Origin: Phragmites australis
Lineage: Eukaryota; Streptophyta; Magnoliopsida; Poales; Poaceae
Length of the DNA: 64,000 bases
Direction: 5' to 3'
Assembly (NCBI RefSeq): GCF_958298935.1
Contig: NC_084928.1
Location: 19,437,501 to 19,501,500 of the forward strand
The notes beneath the pieces are model-generated. The model ran no database searches. It saw only the letters and a program-made list of their open reading frames with translations, and was not told the DNA's origin. Of this stretch, positions 21,963 through 33,947 are shown one piece after another. Each line of letters starts with the position of its first letter. Within the stretch, counting starts at the first letter, position 1. The translations under genes were made by a program, and so were the position numbers.

Positions 21963-23374
21963 GATAATTTTGCATCACGATCCGAAACAATGGTGTTAGG
22001 CACTCCATGCAAGCGAATGATTTCCCTGAAAAACAAATCAGCTATGTTTGTAGCATCATCGCTCTTGTGACAAGGTATAAAATGTGCCATTTTTGAAAAA
22101 TGATCCACAATGACAAATATACTATCCCTCCCCCTCTTGGTCCTAGGCAATCCTAAAATAAAATCCATAGAAATATCCTTCCAAGGCACACTAGGAACAG
22201 GAAGAGGCATATAAAGTCCATGTGGGTTCAAGCGAGACTTAGCTTTATTGCAAGTAGTGTAGCATGCCACGTAGCGCTCGACGTTGCGCCGCATCTTAGG
22301 CCAAAAGAAGTGAGCAGTCAGTACATCCTCGGTCTTCTTCACTCCAAAATGTCCCATCAAACCACCTTCATGCGCTTCCTGCAAGAACAATAGGCGAATA
22401 GAGCTAGCTGGGATGCATAGCCTGTTAGCACGGTATAGTAATCCATCATTCAGCACATATTTATTCCAAATTCTTCCTTCTTTACAATGTTCAAAAGCAT
22501 CTTTAAATTCCAAATCAATAGCATATAATCTTTTAATTGTTTCTAAACCAAAAATCTTATGATCGAGTTGGGACAGCATGGTATAACGTCTAGATAACGC
22601 ATCTGCAATGATATTGTCTTTAACTTTCTTGTGTTTAATGATACAAGGAAATGACTCTATAAATTCAACCCATTTAGCATGATGTTTGTTCAGTTTGGCT
22701 TGGCTTCTAATATGTTTCAAAGCTTCGTGATCAGAATGAATAATAAACTCCTTGGGCCAAAGATAATGTTGCCATGTTTCTAAAACTCGCACTAAAGCAT
22801 ACAACTCCTTATCATAAGTCGAATAATTAAGAGATGGCCCATTCAATTTCTCACTAAAATAAGCAACGGGTTTACCTCCTTGTAGTAGCACTCCTCCAAT
22901 TCCAATGCCGCTTGCATCACATTCTAACTCAAAAGTCTTACCAAAGTCCGGAAGTTGGAGTAGAGGTGCATGCATAAGCTTATCTTTCAGCGTATTAAAA
23001 GCTTGTTCTTGTGCTGGCCCCCATTGTAACGGAACGCCCTTCTTTGTCAACTCATTGAGTGGGGCAGCAATGGTGCTGAAATCTCTCACAAAACGCCGAT
23101 AGAATCCTGCAAGGCCATGAAAGCTTCTCACCTGTGTGATAGTCCCAGGGGTCGGCCAGCTCTTGATGGCTTCAATTTTAGCTTCATCCACTTCAATTCC
23201 CTGTGGAGTAACAACATAGCCAAGAAAAGCAACTCTATTCGTGCAAAAGGTGCACTTGTCAAGGTTAGCAAACAAACGTGCATCTCTCAAAGCAGTAAAA
23301 ACAGCACGTAGATGATCAATGTGTTCTTCATGTGACTTGCTATAGATCAAAATATCATCAAAGTACACCACCAC
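21956..23374 (-). pseudogene. CRM pol, C-terminal part: RT end, RNase H, integrase start
   Basis: A 472-codon frame begins with the RT active site [12 protein letters not shown] (YFDD box, 23371 on). RT thumb ([16 protein letters not shown]) is followed by RNase H, with the first catalytic Asp in [12 protein letters not shown] and a [12 protein letters not shown] helix. The DALSRR end of RNase H comes next, then the integrase zinc finger ([14 protein letters not shown] to YTTCNKAK). The integrase core has its first Asp in [11 protein letters not shown] and its second in VSDRDAK. The frame stops at the truncation point, so the final Glu is absent. It is joined to the preceding RT piece by a frameshift near 23400. 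Confidence 0.85.
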
Positions 23375-23448
23375 AAATCTTCCTATGAAAGCACGTAAAA
23401 TCTCATGAAATTGCTAGGTGCATTAGTTAAACCAAAAGGCATCACTAA

Positions 23449-24693
23449 TCACTCATATAGACCGAACTTAGTTTTGAAAGCAGTTTTCCATTCATCTCCC
23501 AATTTCATTCTTATTTGGTGGTAACCACTACGCAAGTCAATCTTCGTGAAAATAATAGAACCACTCAACTCATCAAGCATGTCGTCTAGCCTAGGAATAG
23601 GGTGACAATACCTTATTGTGATATTATTAATGGCTCTACAATCAACACACATGCGCCATGTACTATCTTTCTTAGGAACCAAAAGAACAGGAACAGCACA
23701 AGGACTAAGGCTCTATCGTACGTACCCAAGGTCCAAAAGGTCTTGGACTTGTCGCTGAATTTCCTTAGTCTCCTCTGGATTGGTCCTATATGCAGCGCGG
23801 TTTGGCAAAGTCGCTCCCGGGATCAAATCTATTTGGTGCTCTATCCCTCTCAATGGTGGCAGCCCCGGGGGTATCTCAGCTGGAAAGACATCCTTATACT
23901 CCTGCAAAAGGTTAGTGACAGCAGCAGGCAAAGAGCTAGGTATATTATCAATTGAAAATAAAACCTCTTTGCATACCAAAGCATAGCACAAAGTATCATT
24001 ATCTTGAATTTCAGTAAGGTCAGATTTAGTAACAAGCATAACACCACCCTTTAACTTAATGCCTTCGGACCTAGGTGTGTTCTCCTCTTTCTTAGGTGGA
24101 AAAACAGATTGAGCTACTTGCTGATTTTCAAATTCCAAAACACGTTCTTTCTTTTCTTTTTCAGCTAGCGCTTTATCACATTGCACAATTTTAGAAGGTG
24201 TCAAAGGAAGCAAAGAGATTTTCTTTCCCTTGTGCATGAGAGAGTATTTATTACTTCTACCATGGTGTGTAGCATCGGTATCAAATTCCCAAGGACGACC
24301 TAACAAAAGTGAACATGCTTGCATAGGCACTACATCAAAATCAGCATAATCATGATAGGAACCAATAGAAAAATGTACTCTCGCAGATTGTGTTACCTTA
24401 ACCTTACCGCTGTTATTGAACCACTGAATGTAGTATGGATGAGGATGTGCACGTGTTGGCAAGGAAAGATTCTTCACAAGATCAGAGCTCAAGAGGTTGT
24501 TGCAACTCCCGACATCAATTATGGTACGAACACATGCATCTTTGACAATGAGGAATGTCTGGAACAGATTATGGCATTGTAGCTGCTCCGCTTGCCCCAT
24601 TTGAGAACTCAAAACTCGCTTCACAATGAAGGTGCGTGCTGCATAACTCTCCGTGGCAGCGGTACCACTAATCTCCTCCCCCTCACTATCCAT
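23449..24693 (-). pseudogene. CRM protease and N-terminal RT
   Basis: One reading frame runs from DSEGEEISG at 24693 to the RT palm. The protease active site reads IIDVGSCNNLL where family members have IIDGGSCNN, so the D-x-G triad has Val in the middle. RT begins around GLPPLRGIEHQIDLIPG. A TAG at about 23710-23712 replaces the Glu of [12 protein letters not shown]. The frame then continues ([28 protein letters not shown]) to a TGA at about 23446-23448, in place of the Trp in YEWLVMPFG. Both pieces share the gag frame, as expected for a gag-pol fusion broken only by point stops. Confidence 0.8.
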
Positions 24694-24786
24694 GTCATGA
24701 TCGGCTGCAAGATTAGCTTCAAATGCATATTCTTCCTCGACATCACTATGACTAACATATCCACCATCTGCTGTTGCGGAGTATGC

Positions 24787-25941
24787 TCACTGGCTTGGGC
24801 AATCCTTCATGACGTGGCCAATACCTTGGCAGCGACGGCACACGATGCCCGTTGTACGACCCGTGGTAGCTGCACCTGAAGAAGAGCTTGGCATTGGATC
24901 CTGCGAAACAGTAGATTTGCCCACCTCACGTGATGGTTGTGGTGCTCCTACTGTACGCGCCCGAGTGTTGGAGGAGGGGGCAGCAGATCGTGTAGATGTA
25001 GAAGGGAATGTTGTTGCTTGTCCCGGTGGTACTCGTGAAGTAGATGTACTCCCAAAATTATTCCGCAATTTCTGCACCTGTTGTCGACCCTACAGTTATT
25101 TTACTACCAAGATAGCAAAATGGAACAACCTATTGGTAGTATTGTAATCTTTATAATCAACAAGGTCCTGAATTTCACGTCTCAACCCGGAGTAAAAACG
25201 AATCATGGTATCCTCATCATCCTCTTGTATACTACAACGAAGCATAGCAATTTGAAGCTCTTGATAGTAATCATGCACAGATTTAGAACCTTGATTTAAG
25301 CGCTACAATTTCTTTTTCAATTCACGTGTACAATCAGGAGGAATAAATCTATTGCGCATGGCACGCTTTAGTCTAGGCCATGATTCAGGTTCTAAGCCAC
25401 TAGAAACTAAACCATTCCACCAAATAATAGCATAGTTCGTGAACTCACAAGTGGTTAGTCTAACTCTATGTATTTCAGGAACCATATGAGAACTATACTT
25501 TTGATCAACCGTCATTTCCCAATTCAAATAAGCATCAGCATTATATGCACCATCAAAAGGAGGCATTGAAAACTTAATCTTAGAATAAGGATCATCGCGA
25601 CCGTTGCGATTAACATTATTACCTCCATTACCTTGATGACGTTGTTGTTGGTCACAACGTAATTGTTCAGCACGAGGACGTTGCTCAGCACGCGCATCTT
25701 GCCCAATAAAAACCTCACCATCTTCTTGGTCACCATTATTAGTATCATCATCATCATCATCATGTGAATGGTCATCATCTTGTGGTGGCTGTCGCAACTC
25801 AAGGTCGTTGACTCGCGTGACGAGGTTAGCAATGCTTGTTCTAATGTCTGTCAATAGTCTAGTATGATCCTGCAAGGCTTTGTTGAGTTCTTCCTTGGAC
25901 ACACAATCCTTAAAATCCAATGGAGAGCCATCACCTGACAT
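24787..25941 (-). pseudogene. CRM gag, interrupted by stops
   Basis: The ATG at 25941 opens MSGDGSPLDFKDCV. An Asp-rich run is encoded by ATC repeats (25741-25765), and the capsid follows (SKIKFSMPPFDGAYNADAYL, then WWNGL). A TAG at 25300-25302 interrupts KKKL-RLNQGSKS where the family has Gln, a C-to-T change. After more capsid (VHDYYQELQIAMLRC, VDYKDYN) there are two stops near 25090. The frame then resumes to a CCHC zinc knuckle, CRRCQGIGHVMKDC, at about 24835-24795. All three segments are in the same frame. Confidence 0.8.
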
Positions 25942-27167
25942 GGTTAGTAGAAAATAAAGGACAACACAATATTATCCCTATCAACTACTAGAATGTGGAA
26001 GGTGGAATCACACACACTCAAGCGTCTTACCAAGCTCTTACAAATGTTCTTACCAACGCAGCAAGGAGGAACAACTAATAACGAGTCTGGAAGCGTGGGA
26101 TGATTGCAAGAGTGAACGTGTTCGGATCAAAGGAGATGGAGCTTGGATGGCACAATATGGTAGCAAGGATTAGCAATAACTGTAATCAGAAGAGCAAAGC
26201 TAAATAAGTGTCCAAAGTATGAATCACAGTTGCTGGTCTATCACGTGTCCCTAGTCCTAGCACAACAGCTGAAACAAAGCTAAAAAAGATTATCAGAGAA
26301 AGACACAGCAAATAGCATAATGATCTGGGTGTTCTCTATGTGCTCCTCTTTTTTGTCTTTTAGCACTAGTAGGAATCACGAAAAAAAAATTTTGTATTTT
26401 TCTGATATTTTTTTTCTGAACTAGGAGCACACAAGAAACAACCACAGAAATTTTCAGCTCAAACGGATGCAAGATGTGGCCTATAGAAAATCAAGCATGT
26501 TCTCTGAAAAGCGTGCGGAAACTTCGCGGCTCGAATACTCAATCTTCTGAGCCGAATTTGGGAAAAAAGTTTTGGCAGAACCTAGAAAAGCGGGGAGCAA
26601 CGGATGTAACTTTTTCTGTAGATGTCCGTGAAATTTTTTTTTGCCTGATTCCGAGTCTATATGAGAAAGTTATGGCCGTTTTACTGAACCCTTGTCGAGT
26701 TAGGGTTTTTTTCAAAGCACCTTTTGTAGAAATTGACCTCTTTAAGGTATTGCAAGCAATAGGATCACGAGATGAACAAGGAGGACAGCGGTGGCAGGGC
26801 AATTGATACAAGGCGGCTTGCGACCTATCTAGGGTTCGCGTGGCAGAAAGTAACACAAGGCGGCTCGCGGTGGCAAATCGAGTAATGTGGTGGCTCGACT
26901 TGTTGGTGGGGATGGTGGCGATGGGATAGCGGCGTGATCAAAACAGCACGGAGCGTTGACTAAAGACCAAGAACACGACTCTAAAACCAGCAACAAGACT
27001 CGACCACAGACACAAACTCAACAACGCGCAACTGAAAACAAAAATTGCAAAGGCACAAAGGGTTCTAGGGCAGCGAAAATTGACGGAATTTTTTTGGCTT
27101 TTTCTGGACTCTAGGTAATGAAAAACAGACTAATCTAAAGGGGAAAACGAAATTACCTAACGGGCAA
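25942..27167 (-). other. Untranslated leader of the CRM element
   Basis: About 1.2 kb separates the primer site from the gag start, with no long frame in gag orientation. Motif-free frames such as 26474-26806 (plus) and 26539-26856 (minus) are chance. Long leaders are usual in this lineage. Confidence 0.6.
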
Positions 27168-27185
27168 CCTGAAAATCTGATACCA
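27168..27185 (-). promoter_or_regulatory. Primer binding site of the CRM element
   Basis: The minus strand reads TGGTATCAGATTTTCAGG, two bases (AC) after the LTR end. The first ten bases match the initiator-Met tRNA 3' complement. Confidence 0.85.
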
Positions 27186-27187
27186 GT

Positions 27188-28097
27188 TGATGAGTAATGT
27201 TGGCCTGATCTTCCGATGGGTAGCGATAAGTCGGTGGGTGGAGAACTCGACGTTGATGATCCAAAGGCTTCGACCCGAACAAATCGTCTCCCTTGCAATC
27301 ACTACATCACAGCTCTGTTGGTTATCAACCGTGTCGCGCGGTTGACCTCACCAAGAAGGCTCAATCCCTGCAAGCGTACCGAGAACACAAGCAAGAACGT
27401 AGAAGATGCAATCTGAAATATTGCGAATAGAATTCAAGCACTCGAAGTTGGGGTTCCACAAACACTTGCGGCGGCCTAGTCGGTTCGGAACAAGAGCGAA
27501 AATCTCACAATCTATGTGTAGATCAATATATAAGCAAAACCCAACCCTAATTAGGGTGGAGGCTACTGTATATAAAGGACTAGGGTCGGCCAAGGACCCC
27601 TGGACGCGTCCCTAATGGACTCTAACACGTTACACAGCCCAACGGCCCAAAAGATGGTGGCGCAGCACCCTGATAGATTCTGGATGTCCAATTGTTTCAA
27701 CGATTCCTGTTGACTCAGAAAGAATTTGGACATGGGACCAGTCCCGTTGGAAAGCTTACCTCTTTAGCTTTCCAACCATGTGTAGAACGTCGAAAATGGA
27801 GTCCGTATGCGTCCTGAGCGACGATTTTAGTGCAGGCTGGTCCTGGACTCCGAAACGGACTCGAACTTGATTGGACCTCCACCTTGGCTTGGGCGCCCTT
27901 GCTGTTCTTCTCCTGTGTTCCTAAGTAACAATACATCACAATTATTTAGTAGCATTCCATCCTTATCAAAATATAAAGGAACACTAAGGAACGAGCTCAC
28001 CTCATGATTTAGTTGACGTGCACGAGCTCGTGTCAATGGACCTATTGTTGGAGGAATACTCGGTGTGTGCGTATCCGAAAGAGTGATGTCCTCATCA
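27188..28097 (-). mobile_element. 5' LTR of the CRM element, 910 bp
   Basis: The inner end TGATGAG (27188) and outer end CTCATCA (28097) are perfect 7-bp inverted copies. On the minus strand the LTR starts TGATGAGGACATC. Two TATA-like boxes on the minus strand (near 27575 and 27528) could drive transcription into the leader. The base pairs outside are ACCCT, and the other side of the insertion is lost, so the target duplication cannot be verified. Confidence 0.85.
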
Positions 28098-28776
28098 ACC
28101 CTTGTGTTAGCTCGACCATTCACTCAATCAAGTAGTGGACTCATCATGATAACACTTTATTCATATTGGCATGGCCATGCACTTTCACAATCCAGCTACC
28201 TCGAGGGGCCCAGAAATATCTCTCCTATTATCAAGGAGGGGCAAATTCCATCTTGATCGCTCACACCCCACGACATGTTTCGTGATAAACCTAAAAACAA
28301 CCTTTATGATTACCCAGTTACGGAATAGCGTTTGGCAAACCCAAAGTATATCACTACACATTCGGGGAATCAATGATGATCTTAGGTCTAAGGATTCTGT
28401 AGGTACACCATTTGACATAACAACAGAGATGGCACATCATAATAACAATTCCAACAGTATCTCATGGTGGGTCTATCCAGCATTATGTTCTCCAACATAA
28501 ATGTCCACATTATTGATCTGGTATCTCTATACCTATGATCCATAAAACATGATCATCAATCAATACATGTGCTAGTCTTATGTATCATCACAATGATATG
28601 TGACCAGGGATCGAATAAGAATAATATCATGATATAAACAAAGAGTTTCAGGAACAAGTCACATACTTGCCAATCAAAGTAAACGACAGTTATTTTTGGA
28701 ACAACACATTATTCAGAAGTACATGAACATAGACATGTGATATAATCATATCTATGATTGCCTATAGGGCATATCA

Positions 28777-28794
28777 CCTCCATTCTCCCACTTG
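28777..28794 (-). promoter_or_regulatory. Polypurine tract of the Angela-like copia element
   Basis: The minus strand reads CAAGTGGGAGAATGGAGG directly before the LTR start TGATATGCCC at 28776. This is the expected plus-strand priming site. Confidence 0.8.
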
Positions 28795-28802
28795 CACTAG
28801 AG

Positions 28803-30696
28803 TCAATCATGTAAATATCTAATACCCATAGCTCTCATGTGCGCCTCATGCTTAGGCCGTGGGAGTGGCTTTGTCAACGGATCAGAAATATTCAAATCCG
28901 TGTGCACCTTGCATATCTTCACATCACCCTTATCTATAAATCTCTCAAAAAAGGTGATAGCGCCGTAGTATGTGCTTGGACTTTTGATGCGACCTAAGTT
29001 CTTTTGCTTGCGCAATGGCTCCACTATTATCACAATAGAGATCCATTGGACTAGAAGCACTAGGCACCACACCTAACTTAAAAACAAACATTCTGATCCA
29101 AACAACCTCCTTTGCAGCTTCAGAAGCTACGATATACTCGCCTCCATCATGGAATCGGCCACCGTTTCTTGCTTGGAACTCTTCCAACTCACTGCTCCTC
29201 CATTGAGGTAAAATACAAAACCAGATTACAATCTCAAATCATCCTTGTCGGTTTGGAAGCTTGCATCGGTGTAACCATTTACAACGAGCTCCTCCTTAAG
29301 TACTTGAGGATATTCTTTAATTTTACCTAGTGAGCTTCACCCGGGTTTGATTGGTATCTACTCGTAACACTTAGAGCATAGGAAACATCTGGGCGTGTAT
29401 AAAGCATGGCATATATGATGGACTCGATAGCGGAAGCATACGGGATCACAGTCATCCTCTCGAGCTCATCAGTGGTCGAAGGACACTGACTCTTACTGAG
29501 AGTGATGCCATGTGACATTGGAAAGAAACCCTTTTTGGAATCCTGCATATTGAACATTTTCAATACCTTTTCAATGTATGTACTCTAGCTTAATCTGATC
29601 AGCCTTCTTGACCTATCTCTATAGATCTTTATGCCTAATATGTATGCTATCTCTCCTAGATCTTCCATTGAAAAACTCTTTTGCAATGAAGATTTGACAA
29701 CATCAAGCATCTGAATATCATTCCTGATCAATAATATGTCATCTACATATAAGACCAGAAACACAAGTGCGCTCCCACTAGCCTTTTTGTAAACACAAGG
29801 CTCTTCTTCATTCTTGATAAAAACAAATACTTTGACCACTTCATCAAAACAAAGATTCCAACTCTAAGAAGCTTGCTTCGGTCCATAGATGAACTTTTGC
29901 AGTTTGCATATCTTCCTAACTTTTTTTGGATCGACAAAACCTTCAGATTGTGTCATATACACATCCTTACTTAGGTTTTCATTAAGGAAAGCCGTTTTGA
30001 TATCCATTTGCGATATCTCATAGTTATAATATGCAGCAATTGTTAGGATGATCCGGATAGACTTCAGCATTGCGACAGGCGAAAATGTTTCATCATAATC
30101 AACACCTTGAATTTGCCTGAAACCTTTCAACACCAATCGTGCCTTCAGATGTGAACATTCCCATCAATGTCTATCTTTTTCTTAAAAACCCATTTGCACT
30201 CAACTGCTTTAACAACATCGGGTGGATCAACCAAATTCCAAACTTGATTATGGTGCATGGATTCTATCTCGGATCTTATGGCTCCTAGCCATCTCTCAGA
30301 GTCTAGTCCCACCACTGCTTTCGAGTAAGTCTTAGGTTTATTATTGTCCAACAATAAAATATCACGCAGCTCCGTGGTTAGGAACATAAACCTCTCTGAT
30401 GCGCGACGGATCCTTTTTGACCGTCGTGGGGCTGGTGTCTCCACAATATATTTTGTAACATCGAATTGTGTTTCAGTAGGAGCTGAAACACTTTCTGATA
30501 GTTCACAAATCTCTTCGAGTTGCACCGTGCTCCTACTGATGTTCCTTGAGAGAAATTCTTTCTCTAGAAAAACACCATTCGGGGCGACAAACACTTTGCC
30601 TTTTTCCAGATTATAAAAGTAATATCCTTTGGTTTCCCTAGGATAACCCACAAAGAAGCATTTATCTGATTTGGGGGTAAGCTTATCTGATGTCAA
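28803..30696 (-). pseudogene. Copia RT and RNase H, fragmented
   Basis: Pieces in order are a late integrase/linker to RT N-terminus frame (30696-30145, with VFLEKEF and ECKWVFKKK) and RT fingers and palm (30136-29864, with DYDETFSPVAMLKSIRI and MDIKTAFLN). The RT active site YVDDILLI follows (29839-29585), then the RT end (29563-29327, ending near YASAIESIIYAML and TRPDVSYAL). RNase H comes last (29187-28945, ending DNSGAIAQAKE), with the tail DPLTKPLPRPKHEAH and GIRYLHD at 28803. Frames differ between most pieces, so at least four indels are present. The YVDD box itself is intact. Confidence 0.8.
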
Positions 30697-30976
30697 ACGT
30701 TTTACATAGGCCTCACAACCTCAGATCTTAAGGAAAGACAACCCGGGATGCTTTCCAGTCCATATCTCTACAGCAACAGTTTCTAGAGCGTATCCCCAGA
30801 TGGATAATGGAAGACCAGATTAGCTCATCATGGACTAGACCATGTCCAACAAAGTCCGGTTCCTCTATTCGGACACACCATTCCATTGAGGTGTCCTCAG
30901 TGGAGTCAATTGTGGAACAATTTCATATTGCTTTAGATGACCACCAAACTCATAGCTCAAATATTCACTTCCGCGA

Positions 30977-31680
30977 TCAGATCGCAAAAAATTTAATTAT
31001 CTTGCCAAGTTGATTTTGTGCTTTATTTTGAAACTCCTTGAACTTTTCAAATGACTCAGACTTATGCCTCATTAGGTAGATGTAACCATATCTACTAAAG
31101 TCATCAGTAAAAGTGATAAAGTACTGAAAAACACCTCTAGCGATAGAGCTCATTGGTCCACATACATCAATATGTACAGGGGCCAACAACTCACTCGACA
31201 TCTCTTCTTGACGAGTGAAAGATGCCTTAGTCATATTGCCAAGTAACAAAATTCGCATGTATCAAATGAATCAAGAAGACAATCTTTATGGAGCCTCTAC
31301 ATGCATTTCTCATTTATATGAACTAAGCGACAATGCCAAATAAAAGTGGGATTCAAATCATTAAACTGAGGTTTCTTTGTATTAATGTTATAGACAGGGA
31401 CATCCTCAAGATCTAGAATATATAATCCATTCATCAATGGACAATTACCATAGAGCATACCATTCAAATAAATTGAACAACACTTGTTCTTTATCATGAA
31501 ATCATATCCAACTTCTTCCAAACATGAAGAAGAGATAATGTTTTTGCCCAAGGCAGGAATGTAATACCAATTATTTAATTCCAAAAATAATCCTGAGGGT
31601 AGCGATAAGGAATAAACACCGACGGCTAACATAGCAACTTTTGCACTATTGCCGATATGAGCATCCATCTCACCTCTCAC
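30977..31680 (-). pseudogene. Copia protease end, GAG-pre-integrase and integrase core
   Basis: 31680-31297 holds the end of the protease and the pre-integrase domain (NNWYYIPALGKNIISSSCLEE, ending at the first zinc-finger His of LVHINEK). After a break, 31258-30977 holds the end of the zinc finger (LLGNMTKASF) and the integrase core with the first catalytic Asp in VHIDVCGPM and the block FITFTDDFSRYGYIY. The remaining core toward 30700 is unreadable in one frame. Confidence 0.75.
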
Positions 31681-31704
31681 ACACTTCCTAGTCCTTTTCA
31701 GTCC

Positions 31705-32646
31705 CTACAATGGTTTACAAGTATGAATCATCGGTCCGATATCAAATACCCATGAATCATTAGGACGAGTAGCAAGATTAATTTCAATAACATTTATACC
31801 TGAAGTGGAAGTCTTACTTCCCTTCTTCTTCTTGAGTTTTTCCAAGTATAACTTGCAGTTCCTCCGCCAATGACCAGGTTTATGGTAGTGGTGGCAAACA
31901 TCAAAAGCAGCAGGGCTAGCATTGGACTTTCCAATAGGTTTAGGCTTTGAGCTCGAGATCTCATCTGACACTTTAGCTATGGCCTTGCGCTTTCTCTTCT
32001 TGTTATGCTTCTGAACCATCATCACATGACTAGAGCTTTTCTTAATGCTTTCCTCAGCAGTTTTAAGCACCCTATGCAATTCAGCCATGCTCTTCTCCAT
32101 GCTATTCATATGAAAATTCAAAATGAATGACTCGAAGCTCGCAGGGAGCGACTGGAGAATCACATCCGTAGCCAACTCGGGACTAAAGGGAAAACCAAGT
32201 TTTTCCAGACTCTCAATGTAACCAATTATCTTGATCACATGAGGACTAACTGGATTGTCTTTTGTCAACCTGCACACAAACAAGGACTTGGAGGTGTTGA
32301 ACCTCTCCGCCCTAGCTTGGTTCTCAAACATGCCTCAGAGTCTCACAATCATATCATGAGCATCCGTGTTCTCATATTGCTTCTGAAGCTCAGAGGACAT
32401 AGTGGCAAGCATCAGACAGCTAACATCGAGTGAATCATTGGTATGCATAAGCCCTCCGATCAGCGGCACATGAATTATCATCTAGTTCATCAGGATAGAG
32501 AACCTCTAGAACATACTCCTTTTTCTCTTGTTTGAGAACAATTCTTAGATTTCTATACCAATCAATAAAGTTTGTTCTAGTAGCTTTTCTTTTTCAAGAA
32601 TCGAACACAAATTAAAACTAGAATTTGCTTTAACAGTAGGAGCCAT
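31705..32646 (-). pseudogene. Copia gag (UBN2 type) and protease start
   Basis: The gag ATG is at 32646 (MAPTVKANSSFNL). Stops at three points before 32334 interrupt the first part, and the remainder is open from 32331. The capsid shows SLEKLGFPFSPELATDVILQ and a Lys-rich linker. The zinc knuckle CHHYHKPGHWRRNC has Tyr where the second Cys of CCHC should be. The protease start SWVFDIGPMIHTC has Ile in place of the Thr of the D-T-G active site. Both changes would disable the domain. Confidence 0.8.
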
Positions 32647-33275
32647 GATCTACAACAGAAATAAATATGCAAAGTGTAGCACTATGTTTATGTAAAACTT
32701 TCATTAAACAATTTAACAAAAGATACTCCCACTATATGTTTTGAAAATATTTCCCTTTATCGACATATAGTGGAACAAGATCCATATTCAACTAGTTTCT
32801 AGTGAGCTTTGGCATCAGTTCTATAAACTTATGTGACATAGGTAAGTAACATCTTGCTAATCATATCCCTATGTGACTCTAGTTTGTTAGGTGGCATCGA
32901 ATGCCCCGGCGCCCAACTCTATGCCACATAAGTAAACCAACACTATGTGTGTGGATGTCCGACATCCACCTAACTAGTTAAGATAAAAGATTGCAATTTT
33001 TTTGGCAGACCTACCAAACAATGATCAAAACCTAAGTAGGTTGAGATATTGGAAGGGCATCAATTACTCTTAATTTTTCTGAGGGAAGCTATTCTAATGT
33101 AAACATATCCATCTCATAGAAAATATGAATAAAATAATATGACAGGAACATAGATAAACATCACAGGCAATCATATTTATTGTGACATAGTATGGCCCCT
33201 TCACATGGTGATCTCCATCGCCATGGTCCCTATCCCCCGAGTCATTGTGCTTCAAGTCTCCATGATCATGTACTA
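32647..33275 (-). other. Leader between copia primer site and gag
   Basis: There are no long frames, apart from a motif-free one at 33094-33285. The AT-rich text matches the untranslated leader expected between the primer site and gag. Confidence 0.5.
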
Positions 33276-33288
33276 GTCTATGCACCTA
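33276..33288 (-). promoter_or_regulatory. Degenerate primer binding site of the copia element
   Basis: The minus strand reads TGGTATTAGGTGC, matching TGGTATCAGAGC at nine of the first ten to twelve positions. Its place between gag leader and LTR supports the call. Confidence 0.5.
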
Positions 33289-33539
33289 ATACCACTAGTC
33301 AAATTACATGAGAAAATAAAGCATCACAAGTCGGCACGCAGGCCATTATACAATAACATGACAGCCTTTGGCTACAATTAACCATGACTCAGAGGCCATG
33401 AAAATTACATGCATGCATCATATACACATAAAGGTCATACTATTCACACCATTCCTTGCAAAAACAAGTTAAGCACATAATCGAATTCTAACAGGATGAT
33501 GAAAACATGTTATCCTTAAAAGCCTAGGCTCGGACAACA

Positions 33540-33947
33540 CGGCGGTCTTGCAAGAGTAGTGCAAGCTACTCGTGTGATGTTGTTTTGGGGTGGAGCTTCA
33601 GGGAAAATGGCTCCACCTACCTTTTGTTGTTAACAAATTTTATTTTTTTGTGTAGTAACTCTAACCAGCTAGGAGATGAAATTGTTATTTTGTCCTCCTA
33701 GCATTCATTTTCTGTAAATGGTCAAAGACTGTAATAACTTAAGGAATTGTAATATATTTACATTACTTGCTCTTTACCATACCTTGATGTGATGAAGCTT
33801 GTTGTAAAGGCATGCGCTCCGATCATGGGCATAAAACGCATGTCAGGACTACTAGGATTGGATTCTAGTTAGTCATTGTGGTCGTGATGGTGGAAATGAT
33901 CATCCTAATGATTAATAATTCGAATACAATTTGGGCAGTTCCTCACA
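33540..33947 (+). mobile_element. Truncated Tekay-family LTR end inside the copia 5' LTR
   Basis: About 410 bp align with 50035-50424: the GCAAGAGTAGTGCA block, TTTGGGGTGGAG, ATGGCTCCAC, CTTTTGTT, the CGATC..GGG block and the terminal GTTCCTCACA. Only the last part of the LTR is present and no target duplication is visible. It separates the copia TATA box region from the copia primer site. Confidence 0.7.

Larger units (their letters stand above)
21963..28097 (-). mobile_element. Truncated CRM-type Ty3/gypsy retrotransposon (centromeric lineage)
   Basis: In minus-strand order: 5' LTR (28097-27188), primer site, leader of about 1.25 kb, gag with zinc knuckle, protease, RT, RNase H and the start of integrase. 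The element stops at 21963, inside the integrase core shortly after VSDRDAK. The rest of integrase and the 3' LTR are missing. The LTR ends TGATGAG...CTCATCA, the continuing TGATGAGGACATC start, the gag start and the [14 protein letters not shown] RT text fit the CRM lineage as I know it. It sits inside an Angela-like copia LTR (see 28098). Several stops and one frameshift show that it is dead. Confidence 0.75.

Noticed and set aside
25741..25765. ATC trinucleotide repeat as a separate microsatellite feature
   Set aside because: It encodes the acidic run of the CRM gag and is short, so it is better described within that gene.
28098..28102. ACCCT as target duplication of the CRM element
   Set aside because: The other end of the CRM element is missing, so no second copy can be compared.
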